Origin: Iphinoe sp. HA4291-MV1
GTDB taxonomy: Bacteria > Cyanobacteriota > Cyanobacteriia > Cyanobacteriales > Nostocaceae
Length of the DNA stretch: 64,000 nt
NCBI GenBank assembly: GCA_019359415.1
Contig: JAHHHH010000002.1
Location: forward strand, 151,172 to 215,171
Direction: 5' to 3'
Shown: positions 63,619-64,000 of the stretch, piece after piece
Layout of the letters: each line of letters begins with the position of its first letter
Position numbering within the stretch: position 1 is the stretch's first letter
Position numbers and translations under genes: made by a program
Notes under the pieces: generated by a model
Told to the model about the DNA's origin: nothing
Seen by the model: only the letters and a program-made list of their open reading frames with translations
Databases searched by the model: none

Positions 63619-64000
63619 AGTGTCGATCCAGTCATCAGAAAACTCTGCCCTTTTATCAGGCATAAATTCTTGACTCAGGCAGAACCTCAAGCTGACAGTA
63701 TCCAAACGCTAAATCAAGAGTGTTGGTAGCAAGCACATCCAAAGGATTGACTCAAGGTAGTGCTACTGTTTCCATTCTGGCAAAACAAACCGATAATTCG
63801 CTGCATCCAGCGATCGCTATCTCTGCTCCTTGCTCTTTTAGCCAGCAACTTGCTTTCTCTAAGATGTTTATTACCAGCCCTTTCAACGCGAACAAATGAA
63901 CTAGGATTTTGAAATCTAAAACCCTGTGCCAGTCAGGAATCTGAGGTACAACTTCGATGTATCCTCAAGATATAAGGGCGAGTTTGGGTGTCAAGATGCT
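63619..64000. other. right-edge intergenic region
   Basis: No gene is supported up to the window end. It contains one HIP1-like site (near 63810) and a 30-bp copy (63874-63903) of the repeat arm found at 30444-30473, starting CCAGCCCTTTCAACGCG. Here it is not followed by a matching inverted arm within the window. Confidence 0.5.

Noticed and set aside
1-64000. tRNA, rRNA or tmRNA genes
   Set aside because: No GTTCRANTC-type T-loop with acceptor pairing or rRNA-like conserved stretch was noticed on either strand. A tRNAscan/Infernal run would be decisive.

Overview
The window comes from a filamentous, probably heterocyst-forming cyanobacterium that makes phycoerythrin (Nostocales-like). The evidence is psaA/psaB, a ferredoxin-dependent glutamate synthase, a fraC-fraD-fraE filament-integrity operon, a cpeC-D-E-S-T-R phycoerythrin operon, very frequent HIP1 octamers (GCGATCGC), heptanucleotide repeats such as GGGCAAT, and many palindromic dispersed repeats. 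I cannot name the genus.

Layout. 0-7 kb (minus strand): the str ribosomal cluster, read iscA-like, rpsL, rpsG, fusA, tuf, rpsJ, then a Lon-substrate-binding-domain gene. rpsL and rpsG are separated by about 1.06 kb packed with repeats. 7-16 kb: a cupin, a large phosphodiester-glycosidase-like protein, and glsF. 16-20 kb: a mobile-element graveyard. It holds a broken IS5-type transposase, an intact-looking IS1634-type element with perfect 20-bp ends, and a P450/KAS III chimeric pseudogene cut by that element. 20-27 kb: purN, a DUF981 membrane protein, a pentapeptide-repeat protein, fraCDE, a tandem CobO/BtuR-like protein and a dihaem cytochrome c. 27-34.4 kb: secA, a palindromic repeat structure, an SGNH hydrolase, a methyltransferase fragment, cyanase and several gene fragments. 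34.5-39.1 kb: psaA-psaB (minus). 39.6-42.1 kb: a lipoprotein and a decaying hicB / DUF6883 / DUF4926 cluster.

42-50.4 kb: a cobalamin (corrin-ring) cluster. It holds cbiET on the minus strand; a divergent B12 riboswitch driving cobG, cobH and cobI; a 16-repeat CRISPR array without cas genes in the window; a 42-bp minisatellite; and a cbiG-cobJ fusion. 50.4-54 kb: a repeat island, a DUF433/DUF5615 toxin-antitoxin pair, and a cysteine-desulfurase-like gene next to a 2OG-Fe dioxygenase. 54-61.7 kb: a light-harvesting block with an unknown protein, an ankyrin protein, a stand-alone OCP N-terminal-domain (helical carotenoid) protein and cpeCDESTR. 61.9-63.6 kb: an SLH/OprB-type porin.

Most genes are standard cyanobacterial housekeeping and photosynthesis genes. 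The unusual content lies in repeat activity inside or against genes: a 111-bp in-frame palindromic insertion in a transposase, a MITE supplying the C-terminus of CobG, a minisatellite open on both strands beside the CRISPR array, and repeats splitting rpsL from rpsG. A second point is the placement of the carotenoid-binding-type protein immediately before the phycoerythrin linker operon. All functional calls rest on reading sequence motifs; no database search was run.
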